Below, in pieces: positions 51,008-59,026 of a stretch of DNA of 64,000 nucleotides. The number at the start of each line of letters is the position of its first letter. The stretch's first letter is position 1. Position numbers and translations under genes: made by a program. The DNA comes from Eisenbergiella sp963559585 (GTDB lineage Bacteria; Bacillota; Clostridia; Lachnospirales; Lachnospiraceae): assembly GCA_963559585.1 (NCBI GenBank), contig CAUWLJ010000005.1, forward strand, positions 1 to 64,000, given 5' to 3'. The notes beneath the pieces were generated by a model. That model searched no databases. It worked only from the letters and a program-made list of their open reading frames with translations, and was not told the DNA's origin.

Positions 51008-51062
51008 ACCCGCGCCGGGCGCGATTGCGGCCAGGCAATATCTGCCTCTCGCGCGGGTGCGC
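51003..51062 (-). promoter_or_regulatory. Competing large hairpin before the cysteine desulfurase gene
   Basis: CGCACACCCGCGC near 51003-51015 pairs with GCGCGGGTGCGC at 51051-51062, with an inner AGGCA/TGCCT pair. It shares bases with the terminator at 50984-51007, so pairing one excludes the other. Confidence 0.5.
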
Positions 51063-51081
51063 ATCCACAGCGGAGCGTCCT

Positions 51082-51124
51082 TTTTTTATACAATAGGGAA
51101 GGAACTTTCCTTTTGTATAAAAAA
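51082..51124. other. AT-rich inverted repeat
   Basis: TTTTTTATACAA at 51082-51093 pairs with TTGTATAAAAAA at 51113-51124 around a loop containing AGGGAAGG. Lies between rsmE and the hairpins above; role unclear. Confidence 0.5.
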
Positions 51125-51165
51125 CAGGGAACCCCGCGTTCCCGCAGAAGTCTGCCTGAAGTGTT

Positions 51166-51182
51166 TTTTCAAACACATTCTG
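51166..51182 (+). repeat. Dispersed repeat half-element, degenerate copy D
   Basis: TTTTCAAACACATTCTG matches the shared core TTTTCAAACACGCTCTG with two changes. Confidence 0.45.
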
Positions 51183-51226
51183 GTATATCATATGACCGAA
51201 AAAGGGAAGCGTTCATTCAAGGCCCT

Positions 51227-51976
51227 TTACTCCTGTGCGCCCTCCAGCCGGTACATCAGCCAGGCCAGCACCGTGAAACCGGCCGTCTCCGTGCGCAGGA
51301 TTCTTTTTCCCAGGGTGATGGGGGTAAAGCCCGCCTCTCTGGCCGCCTCCACTTCGCTGTCGTCGAAGCCGCCCTCCGGCCCGATAAAGACGGCAATGCT
51401 CTGCCCCGCCTTCACTCCTTCGATCAGCTCCTTCGTCCGCTCCATCCCTTCCGCCAGCTCATAGGGAAACAGCTTCACATCCATCCCGGAGGCAAAGGCA
51501 AGCGCTTCCTTCATACTTATCACGTTCCCAATCTCCGGTACGATCCTGCGCCTGCTTTGCTTGGCTGCGGCCTCTGCGATCTGCTGCCACCTTACAAGCT
51601 TATTTTTTTCCTTTTTGGCATCCAGCTTCACCACGCAGCGCTTTGCCGCCACAGGGATCACAGAATATGCCCCAAGCTCCACCGCCTTCTGGATCACCAG
51701 CTCCATTTTGTCCGCCTTGGGCAGACACTGGAACAGGTAGATCCGGGAGGGCAGCTCCAGCCCGTCCTCCTTTACAAAACGCAGAGTAGCGCGGATCTCA
51801 TCCTCCAGCAGCTCGTCGATCTGGCAGCGGTACTCCTTACCGTCGATCCCGTTGCTGACGCTGATCTCCTCGCCCGGCCGCATGCGCAGCACGTTCCTGA
51901 TATGGTTCACATCATTTCCCGTGATACAGATCTGCTTTCCCTGTATCTGTCCCGGTTCCACAAAAAACTGATACAT
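51227..51976 (-). CDS. rsmE: 16S rRNA (uracil-1498-N3)-methyltransferase
   Basis: A 249-residue SPOUT-fold methyltransferase. It has the N-terminal PUA-like part (HIRNVLRMRPGEEI), the KADKMELVIQKAVELG segment and the C-terminal knot with VFIGPEGGFDDSEV and LGKRILRTETA. It methylates m3U1498 in the ribosome. It follows prmA by about 45 bases and ends the heat-shock operon. Confidence 0.93.
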   Translation of the reverse strand: MYQFFVEPGQIQGKQICITGNDVNHIRNVLRMRPGEEISVSNGIDGKEYRCQIDELLEDEIRATLRFVKEDGLELPSRIYLFQCLPKADKMELVIQKAVELGAYSVIPVAAKRCVVKLDAKKEKNKLVRWQQIAEAAAKQSRRRIVPEIGNVISMKEALAFASGMDVKLFPYELAEGMERTKELIEGVKAGQSIAVFIGPEGGFDDSEVEAAREAGFTPITLGKRILRTETAGFTVLAWLMYRLEGAQE

Positions 51977-52021
51977 AATCTTCCTCGTATTGGAGCGATT
52001 TTGCAGCGAAAAAGTAACAAT

Positions 52022-53026
52022 TCACCCGCGCCCATTCGCAAAAGGCTTCCTGGCGGTCACGCCCACCCATTCACCCTGGTAGTTGACCTCCAGCACCTCA
52101 AGGCCTGCCGCCTCCACTGCGTCTGTGACCGTCTTTTCCTTATCATCGATGATTCCCGACAGGATGTAGATAGCGCCGGGCTTCATCTGCTCCACCACCA
52201 CCGGGGTGAGAGCCACCAGCACATCAGCCAGGATATTGGCCGCCACAATATCGTAACAGCCGTATCCCACCCGCTCCTGCACCTGACGGTCTGTGATAAT
52301 ATTTCCGATCATCATCTCAAACCGGGCCGGGTCAATGTGATTGGACTCCAGATTGTCCCGCACCGCATCTACCGCGCAGGGGTCCAGATCCGTTCCCACC
52401 ACACTTTCCGCCCCGAACATCAGAGCCAGGATCCCCAGGATCCCGCTTCCCGTTCCCACATCCAGAAGGCGGGTCTGCGGCGTCACATATTTTTTCAGCT
52501 GACGGATGCACAGCTGGGTGGTCTCATGCATTCCCGTCCCGAAGGCCGTACCCGGATCGATGTGGAGCACCATCCGTCCCTGATCCTCCCGGGACACCTC
52601 CTCCCAGGACGGGATCACCAGAATATCATCAATATAAAACTGATGGAAATACTGCTTCCAGTTGTTAATCCAGTCAATATCCTCCGTCTCGTCCACGGTG
52701 ATGCTGCCCTCTCCTATATCGCAGAAGATCCTCAGCTCCTCCAGTTCGGCCCGAACCTTTTCCAGGATCTCCTCCTCCGTGGTCTCCTCCTCATTCACCT
52801 TCAGAGCGCCGTTCTCGTCCTCCTCCACAAAAAAGCTGAGATAGGCGATCCCGTCATCCTCCGGCCCCTCCGGCAGAATGTCCACAAACATCTGCTCCTT
52901 CTCCGCAGCGGTAAGCGGAATCTTGTCCTCGATCTGCGCTCCCTCCAGCCCAATATCGTAAAGGGTGCTGATAATAATATCCTCCGCCTGGGTGGTGGTC
53001 TTTATCCTGAATTTCTTCCATTTCAT
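52022..53026 (-). CDS. prmA: Ribosomal protein L11 methyltransferase
   Basis: A 334-residue SAM-dependent enzyme that trimethylates ribosomal protein L11. The motif LLDVGTGSGILGI (about 168-180) and IVAANILADVLV identify it. Its position after dnaJ and before rsmE is conserved across Firmicutes. AAAGGA precedes the start at 53026; the longer frame is not preceded by a ribosome site. Confidence 0.93.
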   Translation of the reverse strand: MKWKKFRIKTTTQAEDIIISTLYDIGLEGAQIEDKIPLTAAEKEQMFVDILPEGPEDDGIAYLSFFVEEDENGALKVNEEETTEEEILEKVRAELEELRIFCDIGEGSITVDETEDIDWINNWKQYFHQFYIDDILVIPSWEEVSREDQGRMVLHIDPGTAFGTGMHETTQLCIRQLKKYVTPQTRLLDVGTGSGILGILALMFGAESVVGTDLDPCAVDAVRDNLESNHIDPARFEMMIGNIITDRQVQERVGYGCYDIVAANILADVLVALTPVVVEQMKPGAIYILSGIIDDKEKTVTDAVEAAGLEVLEVNYQGEWVGVTARKPFANGRG

Positions 53027-53199
53027 AGCGTCACGTCCTTTGTTTTGGCCATCCTGTTGTTTCTGAGTAATCATCTTAGCATAAAATGGGGATTATCACA
53101 AGGTTCGGATGGCGCAGGTTTATCTCCACCCATAAAAAACCCGGCCATCCGCCGGGTTTTACTGCAGATCTTCGGCATAGCCGTCTGCCATTTTCAGTT

Positions 53200-54378
53200 T
53201 TATTTCCAGAACCCTTTCTTCTTCCTGCCTTCCTTCTCCTTCCCCTCATGCGAAGCACCGGTCATTTTCTTGGCCAGATTCAGGCTGTCGCCGGAGGCCT
53301 CGTCAAACTTGCGCAGAAGCTCCCTGGCCTCGCCGGAAAGCTTGTCGGGTACCTGCACCACCAGGGTCACGTAATGGTCGCCGCGCACATCCTTGTTGCG
53401 CAGGTTGGGGACTCCCTTGCCCTTCAGGCGGATCCTGGTATCCGTCTGGGTTCCGGGCTTCACGTCGTAGATCACCTTTCCGTCCACTGTGTCGATTACG
53501 ATCTCACCGCCCAGAGCGGCCACAGGGAAGGATACCGGAACGGTGGAATAGATATTGTATTCCTGACGCTGGAAAATAGGGTGGCGTCCAACGATCACCT
53601 CCACCAGCACGTCGCCTCTGGGGCCTCCGTTGGCACCGGGCTCTCCCTGTCCTGCCAGGCGCTTGCACTGGCCGTTGTCGATACCGGCAGGTATATCCAC
53701 CTCGAAGCGCTTCTTCATGGGTACGTATCCGCTTCCATGGCAGTCCGCGCACTTTTCCTTGATCACCTTACCCGTTCCGTTACAGTCAGGACAGGTCTGT
53801 ACATTACGCACCGTACCGAAGAAGGACTGCTGGGTGAATACCACCTGGCCCTTGCCGCCGCACTTGGTACAGGTGACGGGCTGGGTTCCGGGCTTTGCCC
53901 CGGTTCCGTGGCAGGTCTTACACTCTTCTTTTACATTCAGTTCAATGGTCTTGGTGGTTCCGAATACTGCCTCCTCAAAGGTGATCTGCACGCTGGTGCG
54001 CAGATTGGCTCCCTTCATGGGCGCACTGCTGGCACGGCCTCCTCTGCGGGAACCGCCTCCAAAGAAATCGCCAAATATATCGCCAAATATGTCGCCGAAA
54101 TCGGCCCCGCTGAAGTCAAAGCCGCCAAAGCCGCCGCCTGCACTGCCGTCAAAGGCCGCATGGCCGAACTGGTCATACTGACGCCGCTTTTCCGGATCAC
54201 TGAGCACGGCATACGCCTCAGACGCTTCCTTGAATTTCTTCTCTGCTTCCGCGTCTCCCGGATTGGTATCGGGGTGATATTTCTTGGCGAGGACTCTGTA
54301 TGCTTTTTTCAGGGCGGCCTCATCGGCATTCTTATCTACGCCCAGAACCTCATAATAATCTCTTTTCTGTTCCGCCAT
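53200..54378 (-). CDS. dnaJ: Chaperone DnaJ
   Basis: A 392-residue Hsp40. It has the J domain with YHPDTNPGD, a Gly/Phe-rich segment (about 70-90), four CxxCxGxG zinc motifs (CKTCHGTG, CTKCGGKG, CPDCNGTG, CADCHGSG) and a C-terminal substrate-binding region. It stimulates DnaK ATPase and delivers clients. GGAGGATCAAC precedes the start. A hairpin at 54402-54450 separates it from dnaK. Confidence 0.95.
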   Translation of the reverse strand: MAEQKRDYYEVLGVDKNADEAALKKAYRVLAKKYHPDTNPGDAEAEKKFKEASEAYAVLSDPEKRRQYDQFGHAAFDGSAGGGFGGFDFSGADFGDIFGDIFGDFFGGGSRRGGRASSAPMKGANLRTSVQITFEEAVFGTTKTIELNVKEECKTCHGTGAKPGTQPVTCTKCGGKGQVVFTQQSFFGTVRNVQTCPDCNGTGKVIKEKCADCHGSGYVPMKKRFEVDIPAGIDNGQCKRLAGQGEPGANGGPRGDVLVEVIVGRHPIFQRQEYNIYSTVPVSFPVAALGGEIVIDTVDGKVIYDVKPGTQTDTRIRLKGKGVPNLRNKDVRGDHYVTLVVQVPDKLSGEARELLRKFDEASGDSLNLAKKMTGASHEGKEKEGRKKKGFWK

Positions 54379-54401
54379 GTTGATCCTCCAACTAAATCCT
54401 C

Positions 54402-54450
54402 CCAGACACAACTCTAAGGGACACGGCAGTGCCCCCTAGTGTTTGTCTGG
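54402..54450 (-). promoter_or_regulatory. Intergenic hairpin between dnaK and dnaJ
   Basis: CCAGACACAACTCTAAGGG (from 54402) pairs imperfectly with CCCCCTAGTGTTTGTCTGG (to 54450). It sits 24 bases before the dnaJ start. With no T-run it probably acts as a processing or attenuation point that lowers dnaJ relative to dnaK. Confidence 0.55.
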
Positions 54451-54464
54451 TACTCAGTAAAAGC

Positions 54465-56336
54465 TTATACCTCTCTGAAATCTCCGTCGATCACATCATC
54501 CTCAGGAGCGCTTCCCGCATTGCCTGCGGCTCCCATGTCAGGGCCTGCGCCTGCTGCGCCGCCGCCCTGCTGCTGTGCCTGCTCATACATCTTGGTAAAC
54601 AGGGACTGCGCACTCTGCATCAGCTTCTCCTGGGCAGCCTTCATCTCAGCCACCTGGGACTCGCTCATCTCCTGATCCTTGGTCTGATCCAGCAGAGCCT
54701 TCAGCGCGCCAAGATCTGCCTGTACGCCTGCTTTGTCGGATTCAGGAATCTTATCTCCCACATCTTCCAGGGCCTTCTCGGTCTGGAATACGAAGGAATC
54801 TGCCTCGTTTCTGGCGTCAATCGCTTCTTTTCTCTTTTTATCCTGAGCTTCGTACTCAGCGGCCTCCTTCACAGCCTTGTTGATGTCATCCTCAGACATG
54901 TTGGAGCCTGCGGTGATGGTAATGTGCTGCTCTTTTCCGGTACCCAGATCCTTGGCGGATACGTTTACAATACCGTTAGCATCAATATCAAAGGTAACCT
55001 CGATCTGAGGAACTCCTCTCCTTGCCGGAGGGATTCCATCCAGTCTGAACTGGCCCAGGGACTTGTTATCCCTTGCAAACTGTCTCTCACCCTGGAGCAC
55101 GTTGATGTCCACAGCGGTCTGGTTATCCGCAGCAGTGGAGAAGATCTGGCTCTTCTTGGTGGGGATTGTGGTATTTCTCTCTATCAGTCTGGTGGCTACG
55201 CCGCCCATGGTCTCGATGGACAGGGACAGGGGAGTTACATCCAGAAGAAGGATGTCGCCTGCTCCGGCGTCTCCGGCCAGCTTACCGCCCTGCACGGATG
55301 CACCGATGGCAACGCACTCATCAGGGTTCAGGGACTTATTGGGCTCGTGTCCGGTGAGCATCTTCACCTTATCCTGAACGGCAGGGATACGTGTGGAGCC
55401 GCCTACCAGAAGTACCTTGCCCAGCTCGGAAGCGGTGATTCCCGCATCTCTCAGAGCGTTCTGTACGGGAATGGCTGTTCTCTCAATCAGGTCGTGGGTC
55501 AGCTCGTCAAATTTGGCCCTGGTCAGGTCCATATCGAAGTGCTTGGGGCCCTCTGCGGTAGCGGTGATGAAGGGCAGGTTGATGTTGGTGGTGGTGGCGC
55601 TGGACAGCTCCTTCTTTGCCTTCTCAGCCGCCTCCTTCAGTCTCTGCATAGCCATCTTATCGCCGGACAGGTCAATGCCTTCCTGTCTCTTGAACTCGCT
55701 TACCATCCAGTCGATGATCTTGTTGTCAAAATCGTCTCCGCCCAGGTGGGTATCACCGTTGGTAGCCAGAACCTCGATTACGCCGTCTCCAATATCAATA
55801 ATAGATACATCGAAGGTACCGCCGCCCAGGTCGTATACCATAATCTTCTGCTCACTCTCATTGTCCAGGCCATAGGCAAGAGCGGCCGCGGTGGGCTCGT
55901 TGATGATACGTTTTACATCCAGTCCTGCAATCTTGCCGGCATCCTTGGTTGCCTGACGCTGGGCATCGTTGAAATATGCGGGAACGGTGATAACCGCCTC
56001 TGTTACCTTCTCTCCCAGGTAATTCTCAGCGTCGGCTTTCAGCTTCTGCAGGGTCATTGCAGAAATCTCCTGAGGGGAATACTTCTTGCCGTCGATGTCC
56101 ACTTTGTGATCGCTTCCCATATGTCTCTTAATGGAAGCAACGGTTCTGTCTGCGTTGGTCACGGCCTGACGCTTTGCAGGCTCGCCCACCAGACGCTCTC
56201 CTGTCTTGGTGAAGGCAACCACGCTGGGTGTGGTTCTCGCGCCCTCTGCGTTGGTGATAACGGTAGGCTTTCCACCTTCCATAACAGCCACGCAGCTATT
56301 TGTTGTACCAAGGTCGATACCGATAATTTTACTCAT
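54465..56336 (-). CDS. dnaK: Chaperone DnaK (Hsp70)
   Basis: A 623-residue Hsp70. It has the ATPase motif GIDLGTTNSCVAV, VYDLGGGTFDVSI, GGSTRIPAVQ, and the substrate-binding domain with a Gly/Ala-rich C-terminus. Length is normal. GGAGGAGCATT precedes the start. Middle gene of the HrcA-controlled operon. Confidence 0.97.
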   Translation of the reverse strand: MSKIIGIDLGTTNSCVAVMEGGKPTVITNAEGARTTPSVVAFTKTGERLVGEPAKRQAVTNADRTVASIKRHMGSDHKVDIDGKKYSPQEISAMTLQKLKADAENYLGEKVTEAVITVPAYFNDAQRQATKDAGKIAGLDVKRIINEPTAAALAYGLDNESEQKIMVYDLGGGTFDVSIIDIGDGVIEVLATNGDTHLGGDDFDNKIIDWMVSEFKRQEGIDLSGDKMAMQRLKEAAEKAKKELSSATTTNINLPFITATAEGPKHFDMDLTRAKFDELTHDLIERTAIPVQNALRDAGITASELGKVLLVGGSTRIPAVQDKVKMLTGHEPNKSLNPDECVAIGASVQGGKLAGDAGAGDILLLDVTPLSLSIETMGGVATRLIERNTTIPTKKSQIFSTAADNQTAVDINVLQGERQFARDNKSLGQFRLDGIPPARRGVPQIEVTFDIDANGIVNVSAKDLGTGKEQHITITAGSNMSEDDINKAVKEAAEYEAQDKKRKEAIDARNEADSFVFQTEKALEDVGDKIPESDKAGVQADLGALKALLDQTKDQEMSESQVAEMKAAQEKLMQSAQSLFTKMYEQAQQQGGGAAGAGPDMGAAGNAGSAPEDDVIDGDFREV

Positions 56337-56488
56337 AATGCTCCTCCATTCTGCCTTTCATAAGGCTATTGCCAGGCGGAAGTCTGCCGGATGTCTGTCA
56401 GACACCTGTCTGCCTTCTGCCTTTTCCTGTTTGTTCATGATGCAGGACGTGCCTTTGCACACCGTATCCGCCGCCGGCTGACTTCAGG

Positions 56489-57169
56489 TCAGTTGGCTAC
56501 CTTCACCATACTGTGTCTTACCACTGCATCCCGGTAGGTATATCCCTTCTGGAATTCCTCGGCGATAATATTCTCGCCATACGCCTCATCCTCTATGTGC
56601 ATCACTGCATTATGAAAATTGGGGTCGAATTCCTGACCTACAGCTTCAATGGGCTTTACGCCCATGTTGTCCAGCTCGGTCATCAGCTGTTTATAGATCT
56701 TGTTCATGCCGTCCACAAAGGCGCTGTCCTTCTCGTCCTCCGGCACGGCCGCCAGACCTCTCTCAAAGTTATCCACCACGGGAAGGATCTTCTCGATCAC
56801 GCTCCTTGCCCCGGTTTCAAACATGGCTGCCTTTTCCTTATCCGTGCGCTTTCTGAAATTCTCAAATTCCGCCATCTGACGCTTTACCCGGTCTTCCAGC
56901 TCATCAATTTTCTGCCTGCAGGCTTCTTCCTTTTTGTCCTTTTTCTTCTTTTTGAAAAAGCCCTCCTTCGCTGTCTCTCCGGTGCTGCCGTCCGCACCCT
57001 CATCCTGTGTATCTGCGGGTTCTTCCGTCCCGGCTTCCTCCGTCTCAGTCCGGGGTTCCTGTTCTGTATCGAAAATACCGTCCTCTACAGGGATCTCCAC
57101 CCCTTCCTGATTATCTGCTTTATCTAAATTTTCATCCGCGTTTCTGTCCAATGCTTCGTCTTTTTCCAT
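56489..57169 (-). CDS. grpE: Nucleotide exchange factor GrpE
   Basis: A 226-residue protein with a long acidic N-terminal extension (about 1-70, including a Lys-rich KKKKKDKKEE patch), the coiled-coil dimer helix and the C-terminal GrpE signature (GYTYRDAVVRHSMVKVA). It releases ADP from DnaK. GGAGCAGAGG precedes the start; it lies 30 bases after hrcA and before dnaK. Confidence 0.95.
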   Translation of the reverse strand: MEKDEALDRNADENLDKADNQEGVEIPVEDGIFDTEQEPRTETEEAGTEEPADTQDEGADGSTGETAKEGFFKKKKKDKKEEACRQKIDELEDRVKRQMAEFENFRKRTDKEKAAMFETGARSVIEKILPVVDNFERGLAAVPEDEKDSAFVDGMNKIYKQLMTELDNMGVKPIEAVGQEFDPNFHNAVMHIEDEAYGENIIAEEFQKGYTYRDAVVRHSMVKVAN

Positions 57170-57199
57170 TCCTCTGCTCCAATCTGTGCCTGCGGCACC

Positions 57200-58234
57200 T
57201 TACGTTTTCTTATATAAAGTATCCAGCTGGTTCATAAGATTCTTGAGGATTCCTACGACCTTGTCGTAATCCATCCTCTTGGGTCCGATGATTCCCACCG
57301 TTCCTCTCATGCCTTCTCCCAGCTCGTAGGTGGCGGTCACCACGCTGCAGTCCTTCATGGTCTGCACCGGGCTCTCGTCTCCGATATATACCTGAATCCC
57401 TGTATTGCTTTCCTCGGAGAGCGTCTCCTGCACAATCTGGTTGAGCGCCTGCTTCTCCTCAAAAGCAGTGATCAGTTCGCTGGCCTTCTCTTTATCCGCC
57501 AGCTCGGGATATTTTAAAATATTGTTGGTGCCGCTGGTGTAAATTTCCAGATCCTCGTCCGCCCGGACGGCCTCCGCCACCGCGTCGATGATCTCTCCCA
57601 CCATGCCGCTGTGGATCCCCGCCTGCTGCTTCAGATTGGCGATCATTCCCAGATTGATCTCATCCAGGGATTTGCCGTTCAGGTGGGTGTTCAGCAGGAT
57701 GTTCAGCTTCAGCATCGTCTCCTGGTCCGGCGCCTCCTCCACACGGAGCACCGTATTCTTGATCACATTGCCCTCAACCACGATCACAGCAAGCACCTGA
57801 TGCTCATCCATCTTGGAAAGCTGGATGAATTTCAGCTTATTGCCATGATACAGGGGGGAAGAAATCATGGCCGCATAGTTGGTATTCGCTGCCAGAACCC
57901 TTGCCACCTGTTGAAGAAGGCGTTCCATCTTATCCTCCTTCTCCACAAGAAGGCCCTTCAGATCCTCCACCTCCCGATCCTTCTCCTCCAGCATACTGTC
58001 CACGTACAAACGGTAGCCCTTATCGGAGGGAATCCGTCCGGCAGAGGTATGAGGCTGAATAATGTAACCAAGCTCCTCCAGATCCGCCATCTCGTTGCGG
58101 ATGGTGGCAGAGCTCAGATTCAGATCTGTGTACTTGGAGATCGTCCTGCTCCCCACCGGCTCCCCTGTCTCCAGGTAGTTGCGGATGATAGCATGCAGGA
58201 TCTTACTCTTGCGTTCGTCCAGTTCTCGCTCCAT
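57200..58234 (-). CDS. hrcA: Heat-inducible transcriptional repressor HrcA
   Basis: A 344-residue repressor with an N-terminal winged helix (VGSRTISKYTDLNLSSATIRN, about 28-48) that binds the CIRCE operator and a C-terminal GAF-like domain. HrcA loses activity when its chaperone partners are busy with unfolded proteins; it represses its own operon through the CIRCE at 58256-58282. First gene of the heat-shock operon, with GAGGTGAGACG before the start. Confidence 0.95.
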   Translation of the reverse strand: MERELDERKSKILHAIIRNYLETGEPVGSRTISKYTDLNLSSATIRNEMADLEELGYIIQPHTSAGRIPSDKGYRLYVDSMLEEKDREVEDLKGLLVEKEDKMERLLQQVARVLAANTNYAAMISSPLYHGNKLKFIQLSKMDEHQVLAVIVVEGNVIKNTVLRVEEAPDQETMLKLNILLNTHLNGKSLDEINLGMIANLKQQAGIHSGMVGEIIDAVAEAVRADEDLEIYTSGTNNILKYPELADKEKASELITAFEEKQALNQIVQETLSEESNTGIQVYIGDESPVQTMKDCSVVTATYELGEGMRGTVGIIGPKRMDYDKVVGILKNLMNQLDTLYKKT

Positions 58235-58255
58235 CGTCTCACCTCATCCAGGTTG

Positions 58256-58282
58256 TTAGCACTCGAGTTGTTGGAGTGCTAA
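58256..58282. promoter_or_regulatory. CIRCE operator
   Basis: Perfect TTAGCACTC-N9-GAGTGCTAA at 58256-58264 and 58274-58282, the HrcA-binding site, directly after the hrcA promoter and before its start. Confidence 0.97.
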
Positions 58283-58296
58283 CACCTTCTGAAGAT

Positions 58297-58325
58297 ACAT
58301 TATCACTATTCTTATCTAATGTCAA
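58297..58325 (-). promoter_or_regulatory. hrcA operon promoter
   Basis: Minus-strand TTGACA (58325-58320) and TAATGT (58302-58297) with a 17-base spacer, just upstream of CIRCE. Confidence 0.8.
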
Positions 58326-58337
58326 ACCCTTTTTTCT

Positions 58338-58370
58338 AAAAAAAAGCCCGCCTGATTTGTTCAGGCGGGC
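58338..58370 (-). terminator. Terminator of the DUF6465 gene
   Basis: GCCCGCCTG at 58346-58354 and CAGGCGGGC at 58362-58370 pair perfectly and T8 follows on the minus strand. It separates the gene from the hrcA promoter. Confidence 0.9.
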
Positions 58371-58392
58371 CGTAATGGATATGTCTGCTGTG

Positions 58393-58887
58393 TCAGATGG
58401 CAAAGCTTCCGGTAATATCTCCATTGATCACGTAGTACACGCTGTTTTCTTCGGGCTTCACGTAAAGCTGAGCGGTGCGGAAATCAGCATCCTCTTTTTT
58501 CAGGTCATATTTCCATACATCCCTGGCAATCTTTTCCAGTTCCTCTGCGGTGTAGGACTTTCCTGCAAACTGAACGGTTACGGATACCTGGGCACTCTCT
58601 GCGGCGGGCTCAGCCGCCTTCTTTGCGGTTTCCTTTACAGAAGCGGCCTTTTTGGCAGGAGCCTTCTTCACGGTCTCTTTCTTCGCAGCCTCTGCCTTTA
58701 CGGTTTCCTTCTTCTCGGTTTCTTTCTTCACTGGCTCCGCCTTTACGGTTTCTTTCACAACAGGCTCCTTCTTCGTCGGAGCGTTCTTCTCTGCGGCAGT
58801 CCTGGCTGTTGTTTTTGCTTCAGGCGTCTTTTTCTCGGTTGTCTTTACAGCGGCTGCTTTAACGGTTGCTTTTTTGGTTTCTGTCAT
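58393..58887 (-). CDS. Lys/Ala-rich DUF6465-type protein
   Basis: A 164-residue protein in two parts: residues 1-95 are a low-complexity Lys/Ala/Glu/Thr repeat resembling histone H1 tails (KKETVKAE, KKAPAKKAA), and 96-164 are a small folded domain (VSVTVQFAGKSYTAEELEKI...YYVINGDITGSF). The C-terminal part fits the DUF6465 family of Clostridia; its function is unknown. The basic tail could bind nucleic acid or polyphosphate. A strong terminator follows. Confidence 0.7.
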   Translation of the reverse strand: MTETKKATVKAAAVKTTEKKTPEAKTTARTAAEKNAPTKKEPVVKETVKAEPVKKETEKKETVKAEAAKKETVKKAPAKKAASVKETAKKAAEPAAESAQVSVTVQFAGKSYTAEELEKIARDVWKYDLKKEDADFRTAQLYVKPEENSVYYVINGDITGSFAI

Positions 58888-59026
58888 GCTTTCTCTCCTC
58901 CTTAGGGAATAACTCCCTCCTGAATTCGGTACGGATCAGTCCTTCAAGCATTCCTTCCAAGCAGCAATGTACCTGAATTCTGTTCACAGTCTACCGCACA
59001 TTCGCCAATCTGTCAACTTTTCTTCC

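Noticed and set aside
49721..53374. A plus-strand open frame of over 1,200 codons
   Set aside because: It runs antisense to the cysteine desulfurase, rsmE and prmA, which have clear motifs; its own translation has no family signature and is a composition shadow.
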